Below are positions 8,999-16,819 of a stretch of 64,000 nucleotides of DNA, one piece after another; position 1 is the first letter of the stretch, and every line of letters begins with the position of its first letter. The position numbers were made by a program, and so were the translations under genes. Source of the stretch: Bacillus kexueae (GTDB lineage: Bacteria; Bacillota; Bacilli; Bacillales; Aeribacillaceae). The DNA is taken from assembly GCF_022809095.1 (NCBI RefSeq), contig NZ_JALAZE010000005.1, positions 1 through 64,000 of the forward strand, read 5' to 3'. The notes under the pieces are model-generated. The model was not told the origin of the DNA and did no database searches. It saw nothing but the letters and a program-made list of their open reading frames with translations.

Positions 8999-9003
8999 TA
9001 TCA

Positions 9004-9741
9004 TTATCGAATTTCATGTAAATACTTTTTGAGTAGGTTTGGTAAATAGTCATACGTAACGAGGTCTTGAGGGTAGTGAAACGGAAACTCTTCTTCCTCG
9101 ACCAGCTCTTGTATAACTTCGTTTAGTGCTTGCATGTAAAAAGCATAAAAGAACTCGTAACTAAACGGTTCCTTTGGTACATCGTTTTCGGCGCAGACGA
9201 TGGGATCACAGTAATTCAAATAGGTTCGGCACGGAATCGGACGCACTTCATACGCTTTACACGTATTAGAATTCGTATCCAAAAACGGGCAAGGTAATTG
9301 TTTTTGAATATATGTTTTCTTAAAATCTCCTTCAAATGGCATGGAGCACACGTCTTTGATCTTCGCCTCATAGCTTGAAAAATAGTCTTTTAAATGCGCC
9401 TTCATATCTTCACGTGCTTTTTCCGGTAACGTTTCGATGTAATCCACTAGCATTTTTCCTTCGGCTTGTGTCACAATGATGGGAAAATAACAGCAATGCG
9501 CACAACCTTTTAAACAGCTTGGTTTAATAGTGGCTTTCTGTTCAATTTTTTCAATCTCTTCATCCACTACGGATAATAGCCCTTTTAATGTCATCACCAT
9601 AAATTGCTGAAAAGTAACAGGTTCTTCTATATTAAAAAGCTCTTCTACTTGCTCAAAGAATGCTTCACCATCTGGTATGAATTTCTCATTTATTTTCTCG
9701 CATATTTGAACCATTTGCTCGTAAGACAAATAGCGACTCAT
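9004..9741 (-). CDS. YkgJ family cysteine-cluster protein
   Basis: A 245-residue cytoplasmic protein. The motif CLKGCAHCC (C-x3-C-x2-CC, ~residues 75-83), with further cysteines at CPFL, CKAYEVRPIPCR and YCDPIVC, is the signature of the YkgJ/UPF0153 family, predicted to bind Zn or an Fe-S cluster; no reaction is established. ATG 9741 is preferred over the upstream GTG (9750) because the AGGAG motif is ten bases from the ATG but only one or two from the GTG. It stands alone, with its own terminator. Confidence 0.8.
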   Translation of the reverse strand: MSRYLSYEQMVQICEKINEKFIPDGEAFFEQVEELFNIEEPVTFQQFMVMTLKGLLSVVDEEIEKIEQKATIKPSCLKGCAHCCYFPIIVTQAEGKMLVDYIETLPEKAREDMKAHLKDYFSSYEAKIKDVCSMPFEGDFKKTYIQKQLPCPFLDTNSNTCKAYEVRPIPCRTYLNYCDPIVCAENDVPKEPFSYEFFYAFYMQALNEVIQELVEEEEFPFHYPQDLVTYDYLPNLLKKYLHEIR

Positions 9742-9903
9742 CCTCGTCACACTCCTCTCACCTCTCCTATACTAGTAAAGTCTTAAAAAATTGTCCACCA
9801 ATTATCTTCCCCTATTCATGGAAGAATGTTACAATAAAATGTAATCACCACGAATCGCCTCTTAGAATTCAACTATTCCAAAGAGAAAGGATGAGGGGAA
9901 TCC

Positions 9904-10035
9904 ATGTATTTTGGAAGTAAAGGTTGGTATGTCAAGGAGTTAAAGAAACGAGGCATTCGCGATTACGAAGGAAGAAAACTAGAAAGCTACAAAACCCACA
10001 TTTTAGCTAAGCTTCTAAGTAAACACGCATCATAA
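9904..10035 (+). CDS. yflJ: YflJ-like (DUF2639) microprotein
   Basis: A 43-residue basic protein starting MYFGSKGWYVKELKKRG and containing RKLESYKTHILAKLL. It resembles the YflJ/DUF2639 microprotein family of Bacillaceae, which is conserved but has no known function. Its ribosome site is a purine run (GGATGAGGGG). Its stop is followed at 10051 by a strong hairpin shared with the convergent DinB-like gene. Confidence 0.7.
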   Translation: MYFGSKGWYVKELKKRGIRDYEGRKLESYKTHILAKLLSKHAS

Positions 10036-10048
10036 TTTTAGAATATTC

Positions 10049-10084
10049 AAAAAGGCGCTTACGATTAATGAGCGCCTTTCTTTA
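10049..10084. terminator. Bidirectional terminator
   Basis: Nine-base-pair stem AAAGGCGCT/AGCGCCTTT (10051-10059 with 10071-10079) between two convergent short genes, with T-rich exits on both sides. Confidence 0.8.
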
Positions 10085-10349
10085 ATTGCTCTATATGATG
10101 ATGAACATGGTTGCAATGGGCCTCCACCATTTCTCCAATGGACATCTGTTGACCATTCGACAGACGAACCTTGCTCCTAAGTTCTTTTTCTGTAAGAGTA
10201 GATACATAATCCACAACTTGAGAATGAACTGTTAAAAATCTAGCAATAAGTTGTTCAGATTTTATTTTTCGGGCATACCATTTTGTCCACAACATATTTC
10301 CCAGGTTTAGAAAGCTTTTAGGAATTGACCGCTGATTTTTACCTTGCAC
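10065..10349 (-). pseudogene. C-terminal fragment of a DinB/YfiT-like protein
   Basis: A 94-codon frame (GTG start) whose last third, SIGEMVEAHCNHVHHHIEQLKK, has the H-x3-HH helix typical of the last helix of DinB-type four-helix bundles, which often bind metal through three His. Full DinB proteins are about 150-170 residues, so the first helices are missing. The same frame stays open upstream of the GTG for at least ten codons without an ATG, and the AAGGAA ribosome site is weak. Most likely a 5'-truncated remnant; a short functional protein cannot be excluded. Confidence 0.5.
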
Positions 10350-10512
10350 CGCTCGTTTAATTCCTTGAAAAATTATACGGGAGTGATATGAGCAAAGACA
10401 TTTTGTTCAGACAGTTACTAATTCACCTTATCAACGTTCGTTTAAACGAATTATCCATACAAATTCATTAATTAGACCAGTACATACAATTAAGTACATA
10501 CTAGTCCATAAC

Positions 10513-11175
10513 TTACGGTATATAGAATGATTTAATATGCTGAAGATTAATAAATGCTTGCCCTCCCTTTGCTAATTTAAACTTAACAATATTATTTTTA
10601 ATATCCTCTAATTTCCCCACTGATATTTCTTTTTCACCTAAATTAAACACAACTAATTGATCAACATATCTATTTAGTTGAACTTCAAAAGTTCTTGCCA
10701 AGGAATTAGTAGTTGGGTGTAATGGTAGCTGTTGACTTGTGAGACTGTACGGAGTTTTCCCTAGCGGGTATGGTCTGACGATTTTTAGGTGGTGTATGGA
10801 AATAAAAATATTTTTATAAAGAGGGGTGTAAAAAGTAAAATAGTTATTCATCAAACTTGAAATATAGCCATGAATATATTCATTTCCATTTACAAGAATT
10901 TCGACAAAGCTCCCTTTTGCATAGCTTAAAACTTTTCTTAGTGAAAGCTCATCTTCGATTTCTATTTCAGATGGTTTTTCAGGAAGTTCCATCGAATCAT
11001 CGTCTACTGAAAGACAATAATGAACATGAGCATTGGAAATATAGTTATAATCTTTCCCATCAAAGACAACAAGAAGATCTGCTCCAATATCAATGAGTAT
11101 TCCAATAATTCTTTTATTACCAGAAATCTCCAAGAGAACTTTTCTACCAATGAGCGGTTTTAGTAAATCTAACAT
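10513..11175 (-). CDS. ywrJ: YwrJ-like spore-associated protein with SM-like repeats
   Basis: A 220-residue protein, last gene of the coat block and six bases after the transporter gene. It contains three short beta-rich repeats: LEISGNKRIIGILIDIGADLLVVF (~15-38, quoted in part), VEILVNGNEYIHGYISSLMNNYFTF (~91) and VVFNLGEKEISVGKLEDIKNNIVKF (~175). These look like the LSm/DUF2642-type modules that also form the GGPE repeats of CotB. In B. subtilis, ywrJ and ywrK lie next to cotB. The name rests on position and size as much as sequence. Function unknown; a spore-coat role is inferred. Confidence 0.55.
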   Translation of the reverse strand: MLDLLKPLIGRKVLLEISGNKRIIGILIDIGADLLVVFDGKDYNYISNAHVHYCLSVDDDSMELPEKPSEIEIEDELSLRKVLSYAKGSFVEILVNGNEYIHGYISSLMNNYFTFYTPLYKNIFISIHHLKIVRPYPLGKTPYSLTSQQLPLHPTTNSLARTFEVQLNRYVDQLVVFNLGEKEISVGKLEDIKNNIVKFKLAKGGQAFINLQHIKSFYIP

Positions 11176-11181
11176 GTTTCA

Positions 11182-12552
11182 TTACCTCCAATTCATAACG
11201 AGTAGCCATTCGTTCCAAAAATACAAACTGATTAAACTTACAATTAAACCAATTGGGATAATCCATATTGTGACGCGCATATATTTTATCCATGTAATTT
11301 CAATCCCATGCTTCTTCAACAAGAACATCCAAATTAAAGTCGCTAATGTCCCTACAGGAGTTAACAATGCCCCTATATCACTACCTATTATGTTAGCTAG
11401 ATAGGCAACTTGCAGAGTATGGAGGTCTAATCCCATGTCCATCAACGATAGTGTCCCAATCATAATGGCTGGTAAATTATTAAATAGATTTGAAATTACG
11501 GTTAATAGTCCCCCCATTATAAAACTTGCATTAAACATACTATCTGATACTGCTGATCCTATTTGTTCGACAATAAAGTGACTAAGTCCAACATTTCGAA
11601 GACCATAAACGATTACATACATATTAAAAGCGAACAACAAAATGTGCCAAGGGGTTTTTAAAAATATATCTTTTATTCCCATTTGAATCCGATACCACCT
11701 AAGGATAACAAGGATACCTGCACCTACCATCCCAATCCACTCAATCGGAATCCCAAATGGAGATAAAGCAAAGAAGCTTGCTCGTACTAAAACAACGATT
11801 ACCATACAAGTTTTAAACAACCACCAATCAACCTCATGTTGCTCTGGCTGTTGTTTATATGGATGGTTCATCAGTGTAGCAGTCTCAGAGTGAACATAAA
11901 TATCACCCTTCACAATTGGTATGTTTACAGGAATATCCTTTTTAAAGTAAACATATAACATATACGCAATGACAATAATTCCTATCATGGATGGAACAAA
12001 CATCATTAATACATATCCGTTTAACGTTAATCCAACAATTTTTAATGCAATTAAGTTAGCAATATTACTCACTGCGATTGGAGCACTCGCAGCAGTTGCA
12101 ATTAAAGCTCCTGATAATAGATAGGGGAATTTTTGATGTGGTTTGAAACGGAGTATATTTACAATGTGAATGATGATAGGAGTCGTAATTAATATACTTC
12201 CATCATTGTTAAAAAACATTGTCATAAAAAAGCATAGAAGAATAATATAAATGTATAGTCTAATACCTGATCCCTTAGCATTATTAACGATATTTACTGC
12301 AATCCATCGGAAAAAACCTATGCTTTCTAGTACAATTGACATAATGATAGTAGAGAGAATGGTAATCGCTGCACCACTAACAATATGAAAGATAATGGAT
12401 AAATCTTGAAGTGGTACAATTCCACTTATGAGAACAATTATAGCCCCTATAGTAGTTGGATATATTTCGTTTAAACCAAATGGTCTCCACATCATAACAA
12501 TTACCGTAAATAAAAATACAAAAATCATTAAGACTGTGCTACTATCCATCAT
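11182..12552 (-). CDS. ywrK: ArsB/NhaD-type membrane transporter (YwrK-like)
   Basis: A 456-residue protein with about eleven membrane helices. The segments FFNNDGSILITTPI (~113-126) and NLFNNLPAIMIGTL (~365-378) are the paired inverted-repeat hairpins of the ArsB/ion-transporter superfamily. The family includes arsenite exporters, but no arsR or arsC is near and the neighbours are coat genes, so arsenite export is doubtful. In B. subtilis the related ywrK also sits next to cotB. The start overlaps the stop of a 54-residue microprotein gene by 11 bases, implying translational coupling. Confidence 0.75.
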   Translation of the reverse strand: MMDSSTVLMIFVFLFTVIVMMWRPFGLNEIYPTTIGAIIVLISGIVPLQDLSIIFHIVSGAAITILSTIIMSIVLESIGFFRWIAVNIVNNAKGSGIRLYIYIILLCFFMTMFFNNDGSILITTPIIIHIVNILRFKPHQKFPYLLSGALIATAASAPIAVSNIANLIALKIVGLTLNGYVLMMFVPSMIGIIVIAYMLYVYFKKDIPVNIPIVKGDIYVHSETATLMNHPYKQQPEQHEVDWWLFKTCMVIVVLVRASFFALSPFGIPIEWIGMVGAGILVILRWYRIQMGIKDIFLKTPWHILLFAFNMYVIVYGLRNVGLSHFIVEQIGSAVSDSMFNASFIMGGLLTVISNLFNNLPAIMIGTLSLMDMGLDLHTLQVAYLANIIGSDIGALLTPVGTLATLIWMFLLKKHGIEITWIKYMRVTIWIIPIGLIVSLISLYFWNEWLLVMNWR

Positions 12553-12706
12553 GTTTTTTCGCCACCTTCGGATACATTTTTAGTACGGGTGCATGGAGAG
12601 ATTTTCTTCGTATTTTTTTAGTTTCAACATTGACATTAATTGGTGGCTTAATAAATTTCATATAAAAAAATGTACCTATTATACAAAAATATAATATAAT
12701 AAACAT
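12542..12706 (-). CDS. Membrane microprotein coupled to the YwrK-like transporter
   Basis: A 54-codon gene not previously obvious because of its size. ATG 12706 is preceded by AAGGGGG. Residues 2-16 (FIILYFCIIGTFFYM) form one hydrophobic helix; the rest is basic with KKIRRKS. Its stop (12544-12542) lies inside the first codons of the transporter gene. I do not recognise a family. Either it is a small partner subunit of the transporter, or it mainly serves as a translated leader for it. Confidence 0.65.
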   Translation of the reverse strand: MFIILYFCIIGTFFYMKFIKPPINVNVETKKIRRKSLHAPVLKMYPKVAKKHDG

Positions 12707-12759
12707 TTTTTATCCCCCTTTCTAAGAGTATTGAAAGGAGGAATTCTCCCCCTCTCTTT

Positions 12760-14100
12760 CTAGTTCATATATTTAGTCCCGCCCTTTGTCACCATAAACT
12801 TACTTTTATGAGTTTTAGAGCGATGCTTCCTCTTCTCATTTTTCAATTCATTCTTAGCTGAATTTTGAACAGATTGATTCTGATTGGAATTATCACGATC
12901 ATCTGGATTATTTTCGATTACGCTTTCTTTCTTTAATGTCTCATTTGATTTGCTGTTCTGGTCCTGTTGGAACTCCTTATTCTCAGAATGACTCATAACT
13001 TTGTTTGTAGAATTATTTAAACCCTGCATTTCCCTTTTCTGTTCCGGATCGTTATCCTTGCTCTCTCTTTCCTTTACCATACCTTTTTTCTCTGACTCTT
13101 TTTTCACTTTATCAGTAAACTTTTTAACCGTTTGCTTTCCCTTTTTCTGTTCTGGATTTTTGTCTTTACTCTCTTTTTCCTTCTTCATTTCTTTTTTTTG
13201 AGACTCCATCTTCACACTATCAGTAGACTTTTTTTCTTCCTTTTTCTTTTTTTCCTCAGAACTCTCGCTTTTCCTTTTCTTTTCCTTTCTCATATCTATT
13301 TCCTTCGACTCCTTTTTCGTTTTGTCTGAAGTCTTAATCGACAGGTCTTCTTTCCTTTTGTCTTCTCCCTCCTCAACCTTTTCACTACTCACATTTAACG
13401 TATCTGCTACTGGTTCATTTATTGGTTCGTCAGCTGGCCGATTTATCGGATAATCTTCCTTTTTCAAACCTAACTCAGCTTGTTCGTTACCTTCATTTAT
13501 CTCATCTGTTCCTCTTTCAATTGGATGATTCTTCGTATTATCTAAAGATTGGATGTTTGTATCCTTTTCCTCCAACATTTCTTTTTGTTTTTTGTTATTA
13601 TTAGTTTTTTTTTCTGATTCGACTTCTTCCTTATTTTTATATTTCTGAGAATCTTTCGCTATATTCAAATCCTTGCGTTTCTTTTGGTAACCATAACTTA
13701 TACTCTTAATATGAAAAATTGTGATTCTAATGATCTCTTTATCCACAATCATCATCATGTAGTCTGAATCAACACTTTCGACAACGCCCTCTAATTTTTC
13801 AGGGCCGCCACGGTTCACAGTTACCCATTGATACTTTAAACTTTCTAATAATTGTCGGAAAGTGGCAGCTTGTGTAGGATTATTATTTTGATACGAAATA
13901 TTTGGTATCGCATTTAAAACACTGTTAGTTGTAATACTTTTGATATGGTGTATTTGAAAATAGAGTAAACCTTCTTCAGCAGTATAAAGAGTTAAATAAT
14001 CCTCATGATAACCTAATAGCTTTCCTACCCTTGACTCAGGGCCCCCACGATTGATTTGAACCATTTGTCCAAGATTCCGATTTACCCAGTCGTTACTCAT
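12760..14100 (-). CDS. cotB: Spore coat protein CotB homologue with Lys/Glu-rich tail
   Basis: A 446-residue protein. Two N-terminal repeats carry the CotB signature: QINRGGPESRVGKLLGYHED...IHHIKSI (~14-57) and TVNRGGPEKLEGVVES...FHIKSI (~93-134). B. subtilis CotB is an outer-coat protein with three such repeats and a Ser-rich tail that is phosphorylated by CotH. Here the tail (~145-446) is instead dominated by Lys and Glu, with a tandem block ESKDKNPEQKK.../ESKDNDPEQKR... and few Ser-Ser runs. No CotH or CotG gene is adjacent. It follows the shorter paralogue by 21 bases. Confidence 0.85.
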   Translation of the reverse strand: MSNDWVNRNLGQMVQINRGGPESRVGKLLGYHEDYLTLYTAEEGLLYFQIHHIKSITTNSVLNAIPNISYQNNNPTQAATFRQLLESLKYQWVTVNRGGPEKLEGVVESVDSDYMMMIVDKEIIRITIFHIKSISYGYQKKRKDLNIAKDSQKYKNKEEVESEKKTNNNKKQKEMLEEKDTNIQSLDNTKNHPIERGTDEINEGNEQAELGLKKEDYPINRPADEPINEPVADTLNVSSEKVEEGEDKRKEDLSIKTSDKTKKESKEIDMRKEKKRKSESSEEKKKKEEKKSTDSVKMESQKKEMKKEKESKDKNPEQKKGKQTVKKFTDKVKKESEKKGMVKERESKDNDPEQKREMQGLNNSTNKVMSHSENKEFQQDQNSKSNETLKKESVIENNPDDRDNSNQNQSVQNSAKNELKNEKRKHRSKTHKSKFMVTKGGTKYMN

Positions 14101-14121
14101 GAATTCAGTTTCACCCTCCCA

Positions 14122-14598
14122 TTATTCTTTAGAATCATTTTCCTCTTTCGCTTCTTCTTTCTTTTCTTCTTTTGACTCATCAACTAGGCTAATATTTTTA
14201 ATGTGGAAAACTGAAACATTAATAATTTCGTTATTAGAGATTAATGTGGCTACTCCATCATTCATTTCAGTCAAAACCCCTTCCACTTTCTCAGGTCCTC
14301 CACGATTTATTCTTACAAAGCGATATTTCATATTTTCCAACAACATATTGAAGTTTAAAATTTGCTCAAAATCAAGTGGTTCTGTCAATTGTTCTAAGTC
14401 CTCTAGTTCTTGTTGCATTGAATCTGCTGTAACGCTTTTCACATGAGTAAGGTTATAGTACACTACTCCATCTTCATTAGTTAGTAATACTAAATAATCA
14501 CTTGCTACGAATAAAAGACTACCACTTCTCGACTCAGGACCACCTCTATTTACCTTAATAACATTGTTGATATAACGATTTATATTTTCCATGTTCAT
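14122..14598 (-). CDS. Short CotB-type spore coat protein
   Basis: A 158-residue paralogue of the next gene with two GGPE repeats: KVNRGGPESRSGSLLFVASDY...THVKSV (~15-57) and RINRGGPEKVEGVLTEMND...FHIKNI (~93-135). The tail is short and acidic/basic (ESKEEKKEEAKEE). AAGGAGG precedes the ATG by 11 bases. It is the first gene of the coat block. Upstream, CATATAAGTA at about 14637-14646 (minus strand) faintly resembles a sporulation-sigma -10 element, too weak to call. Confidence 0.8.
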   Translation of the reverse strand: MNMENINRYINNVIKVNRGGPESRSGSLLFVASDYLVLLTNEDGVVYYNLTHVKSVTADSMQQELEDLEQLTEPLDFEQILNFNMLLENMKYRFVRINRGGPEKVEGVLTEMNDGVATLISNNEIINVSVFHIKNISLVDESKEEKKEEAKEENDSKE

Positions 14599-14761
14599 TA
14601 CGTTTTACTCCTCCTTAATTGTTTAAACAGATTTACTCTACTTATATGTGCCATGATGTGATAAGGTACTAATTAGTTAGCCCCTTTGAATGAAATTTAG
14701 GGAATTGAACTATAGGGAATTGGACTTATAAGGTGGAAAATGGGGTAAGGAAGGTGAAAAA

Positions 14762-15280
14762 ATGCGTACCGTGGAAATTGTCCCCTACCAAAAAAAGTGG
14801 AAAAGTATGTTTAAAGAAGAGCGCAAGAAGCTGAAGGACGTTTTTAAGGATGAAGCTATAGACATTCACCATATTGGTTCAACAGCCATTGAACATTTAG
14901 ACGCAAAACCTATCATTGACCTCCTCATTGTCGTAAGAGATATTACGAAAGTTGATGCGTACAACAATGAAATGGCATCGCTCGGATATGGAGCCTACGG
15001 TGAAAATGGTATTCGAAATCGACGTTTTTTTGCTAAAGGTGGGGACAAAAGAACCCACCATGTGCATATATTTGAAAATGGTGATTCTGAAATAGGGCGT
15101 CATCTAGCTTTTCGCGATTATTTACGTACTCATCCTGAAAAAGCAAAAGAATATGGCCAGTTAAAACGATCACTCTCAAACTTGTACCGTTTTAATCCGG
15201 CCGAATATACAAAAGGTAAAAGTGCTTTCATTCAATCGATTGATGAAAAGGCGAGGAGCTTCTATCAAGAGAAGGGGTGA
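14762..15280 (+). CDS. GrpB family protein (UPF0157)
   Basis: A 172-residue protein. IHHIGSTAIEHLDAKPIIDLL (~37-57, quoted in part) is the HxGSTAVxGLxAKPxIDL signature of the GrpB family, which has a nucleotidyltransferase-like fold; LAFRDYLRTHPEKAKEYGQLK near the C-terminus is also typical. The biochemical role is not established. It is followed after six bases by the STAS-like gene, forming a two-gene operon that ends at the 15720 hairpin. Confidence 0.85.
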   Translation: MRTVEIVPYQKKWKSMFKEERKKLKDVFKDEAIDIHHIGSTAIEHLDAKPIIDLLIVVRDITKVDAYNNEMASLGYGAYGENGIRNRRFFAKGGDKRTHHVHIFENGDSEIGRHLAFRDYLRTHPEKAKEYGQLKRSLSNLYRFNPAEYTKGKSAFIQSIDEKARSFYQEKG

Positions 15281-15286
15281 CTCAAC

Positions 15287-15643
15287 GTGAAGTATAAGAT
15301 TGAAGTATTACAAGACCAAAAGATTGTATTCGTAACCTCGGAAGGCTATTTTAATGACTTAGTTGTTGCGGCTTACAAGGAAGAGTTTCTTCAAAAGGTA
15401 GATACCATTAATCCTATAGAATTTATTCTTCTCATTGATTGTCGTTATCAAAAAGTCTCCGGTTTTGGATTGGAAAAAGAACTCCAAAATGCTTTGAACA
15501 TGTACTTGACCTATGGATTTAAACAAATTTTTTTCACTCGGTTAAAGTCCCGAATTGCGCAAGAACAATTGGAAGCATTGCATCAAATTGAACACGTAAC
15601 TTTTATTCATGAGCCAGAAGAAATACTGAACAGTTCATCGTAA
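15287..15643 (+). CDS. STAS/SpoIIAA-like small protein
   Basis: A 118-residue protein translated from GTG 15287 after GAAGGGG. The alternating pattern KIVFVTSEGYFND...EFILLIDCRYQKV...FKQIFFTRLKSRIAQEQL looks like the beta-alpha layout of STAS/SpoIIAA-like or CRAL-TRIO-like domains found as stand-alone proteins in Bacillaceae. No catalytic residues are evident. Recognition is by pattern only, so the family call is tentative. Confidence 0.5.
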   Translation: MKYKIEVLQDQKIVFVTSEGYFNDLVVAAYKEEFLQKVDTINPIEFILLIDCRYQKVSGFGLEKELQNALNMYLTYGFKQIFFTRLKSRIAQEQLEALHQIEHVTFIHEPEEILNSSS

Positions 15644-15719
15644 ATCAACTCATTGTATTCGTCGCCACACAATTCCCAAACGAGCAACCATATTAATTAA
15701 AAGGCTTTTAGCTTGAAAT

Positions 15720-15756
15720 GGGTGTCCCAAAAGTAGATTGGGTCACCCATTCTTTG
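15720..15756 (+). terminator. Terminator of the grpB operon
   Basis: Stem GGGTG(T)CCCAA/TTGGG(T)CACCC with a single T-T mismatch (15720-15730 with 15738-15748), followed by TTCTTTGTGTTTTG. Its left arm and loop are nearly identical to the terminator at 690-717. Confidence 0.75.
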
Positions 15757-15829
15757 TGTTTTGATTATTCACTAATCGTAGGATGCTTTCAGCGAGCACG
15801 GCCCGTTTAGTTTCTCATCCATTTTCTTT

Positions 15830-16801
15830 TTAGTTCTTGTTCAGAAATAAATCAATTTCCTCGTTCGTTGGAATAGAGGAGATTGCTCCTTTTCCTGTCG
15901 TGGTAATTGCACCACTTGCGTTTGCAAATGCTAAAATTTCCATTTGGTTTTCTTTTAATAGTTGTTCAAGATTATTAAGGGTCGCTTTTTTTTCGAGAAG
16001 TTTGTATAAAAATCCCCCAATAAATGCATCACCAGCACCTGTTGTGTCTTGAACCTCTACCTTAAAGCCTTTGGAAGTGAAAAAGCTGTCCTTTAAATAA
16101 AGATCCGCACCGTTGGCACCTTTTGTGTAAATCACCGCTTTCACATCACCTGTAAACAAACTTTGGATAGCTTGTTGTTCATCTTTAATTCCCGTAATAA
16201 ATTCAAGTTCTTCATCTGAAATTTTAATAATGTGCGCTTTAGGAAGAAACGCTAATATCGTCTTACGACAATCTTCCGGATGTTCCCATAACGGCAAGCG
16301 GACATTCGGGTCGAAACTAACGATTCCCCCATTATCTTTAACAGCTTGAATCGCTTTTTCATGAGCGTATTTCATCGGACTTTCAACGAGATCAACCGAG
16401 CAAAAGTGAAGAATATCTCCTTTCTCAAACCATTCCTCTTTTATTTCATCTTCTGTTAAAAGAAGATCACTGGATGGATTACGATAAAACGAAAAGTCTC
16501 GTTCCCCATCTTCACGGAGAGAAACAAATGCAAGTCCTGTATTTGCTTCCTTTGTTCGTTTGATCTTATCCGTTTCAACTCCTACTGCCTCCAATTCTTC
16601 AATGAGAAAATCACCGAATGCGTCCTTTCCTAACTTGGTGATCATGGATGCTTTTCCACCGTATTTCGAAACAGCAGCAGCCACATTGGCAGGAGCCCCA
16701 CCTGGAGCACGCTCAAATCCGATCACATCCTTTAACGCCTTCCCTTTTTGTAACGGGATAAAATCAATTAAAACTTCACCTATTGAAAATAATTGTTTCA
16801 C
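15830..16801 (-). CDS. scrK: Fructokinase (PfkB family)
   Basis: A 323-residue sugar kinase that phosphorylates the fructose released from sucrose-6-phosphate. PfkB signatures: N-terminal GGAPANVAAA (~33-42) and C-terminal DTTGAGDAFIGGFL with catalytic Asp in GAGDAF (~245-258). GTG 16801 is preferred, five bases after AGAGGTGA; an earlier in-frame GTG (16810) lies inside that ribosome site. It is the last gene of the sucrose operon, 18 bases after the hydrolase. No convincing terminator is seen. Confidence 0.9.
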   Translation of the reverse strand: MKQLFSIGEVLIDFIPLQKGKALKDVIGFERAPGGAPANVAAAVSKYGGKASMITKLGKDAFGDFLIEELEAVGVETDKIKRTKEANTGLAFVSLREDGERDFSFYRNPSSDLLLTEDEIKEEWFEKGDILHFCSVDLVESPMKYAHEKAIQAVKDNGGIVSFDPNVRLPLWEHPEDCRKTILAFLPKAHIIKISDEELEFITGIKDEQQAIQSLFTGDVKAVIYTKGANGADLYLKDSFFTSKGFKVEVQDTTGAGDAFIGGFLYKLLEKKATLNNLEQLLKENQMEILAFANASGAITTTGKGAISSIPTNEEIDLFLNKN

Positions 16802-16819
16802 CAAAATCACCTCTATCTA

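Noticed and set aside
11182-12552. Arsenic-resistance operon
   Set aside because: Only an ArsB-like membrane protein is present, with no arsR, arsC or arsA; the spore-coat context and coupling to a microprotein argue otherwise.
12760-13329. Phe/Leu/Ser-rich plus-strand frames resembling membrane proteins
   Set aside because: They are antisense to the Lys/Glu-rich CotB tail; AAA/GAA codons reverse to TTT/TTC.
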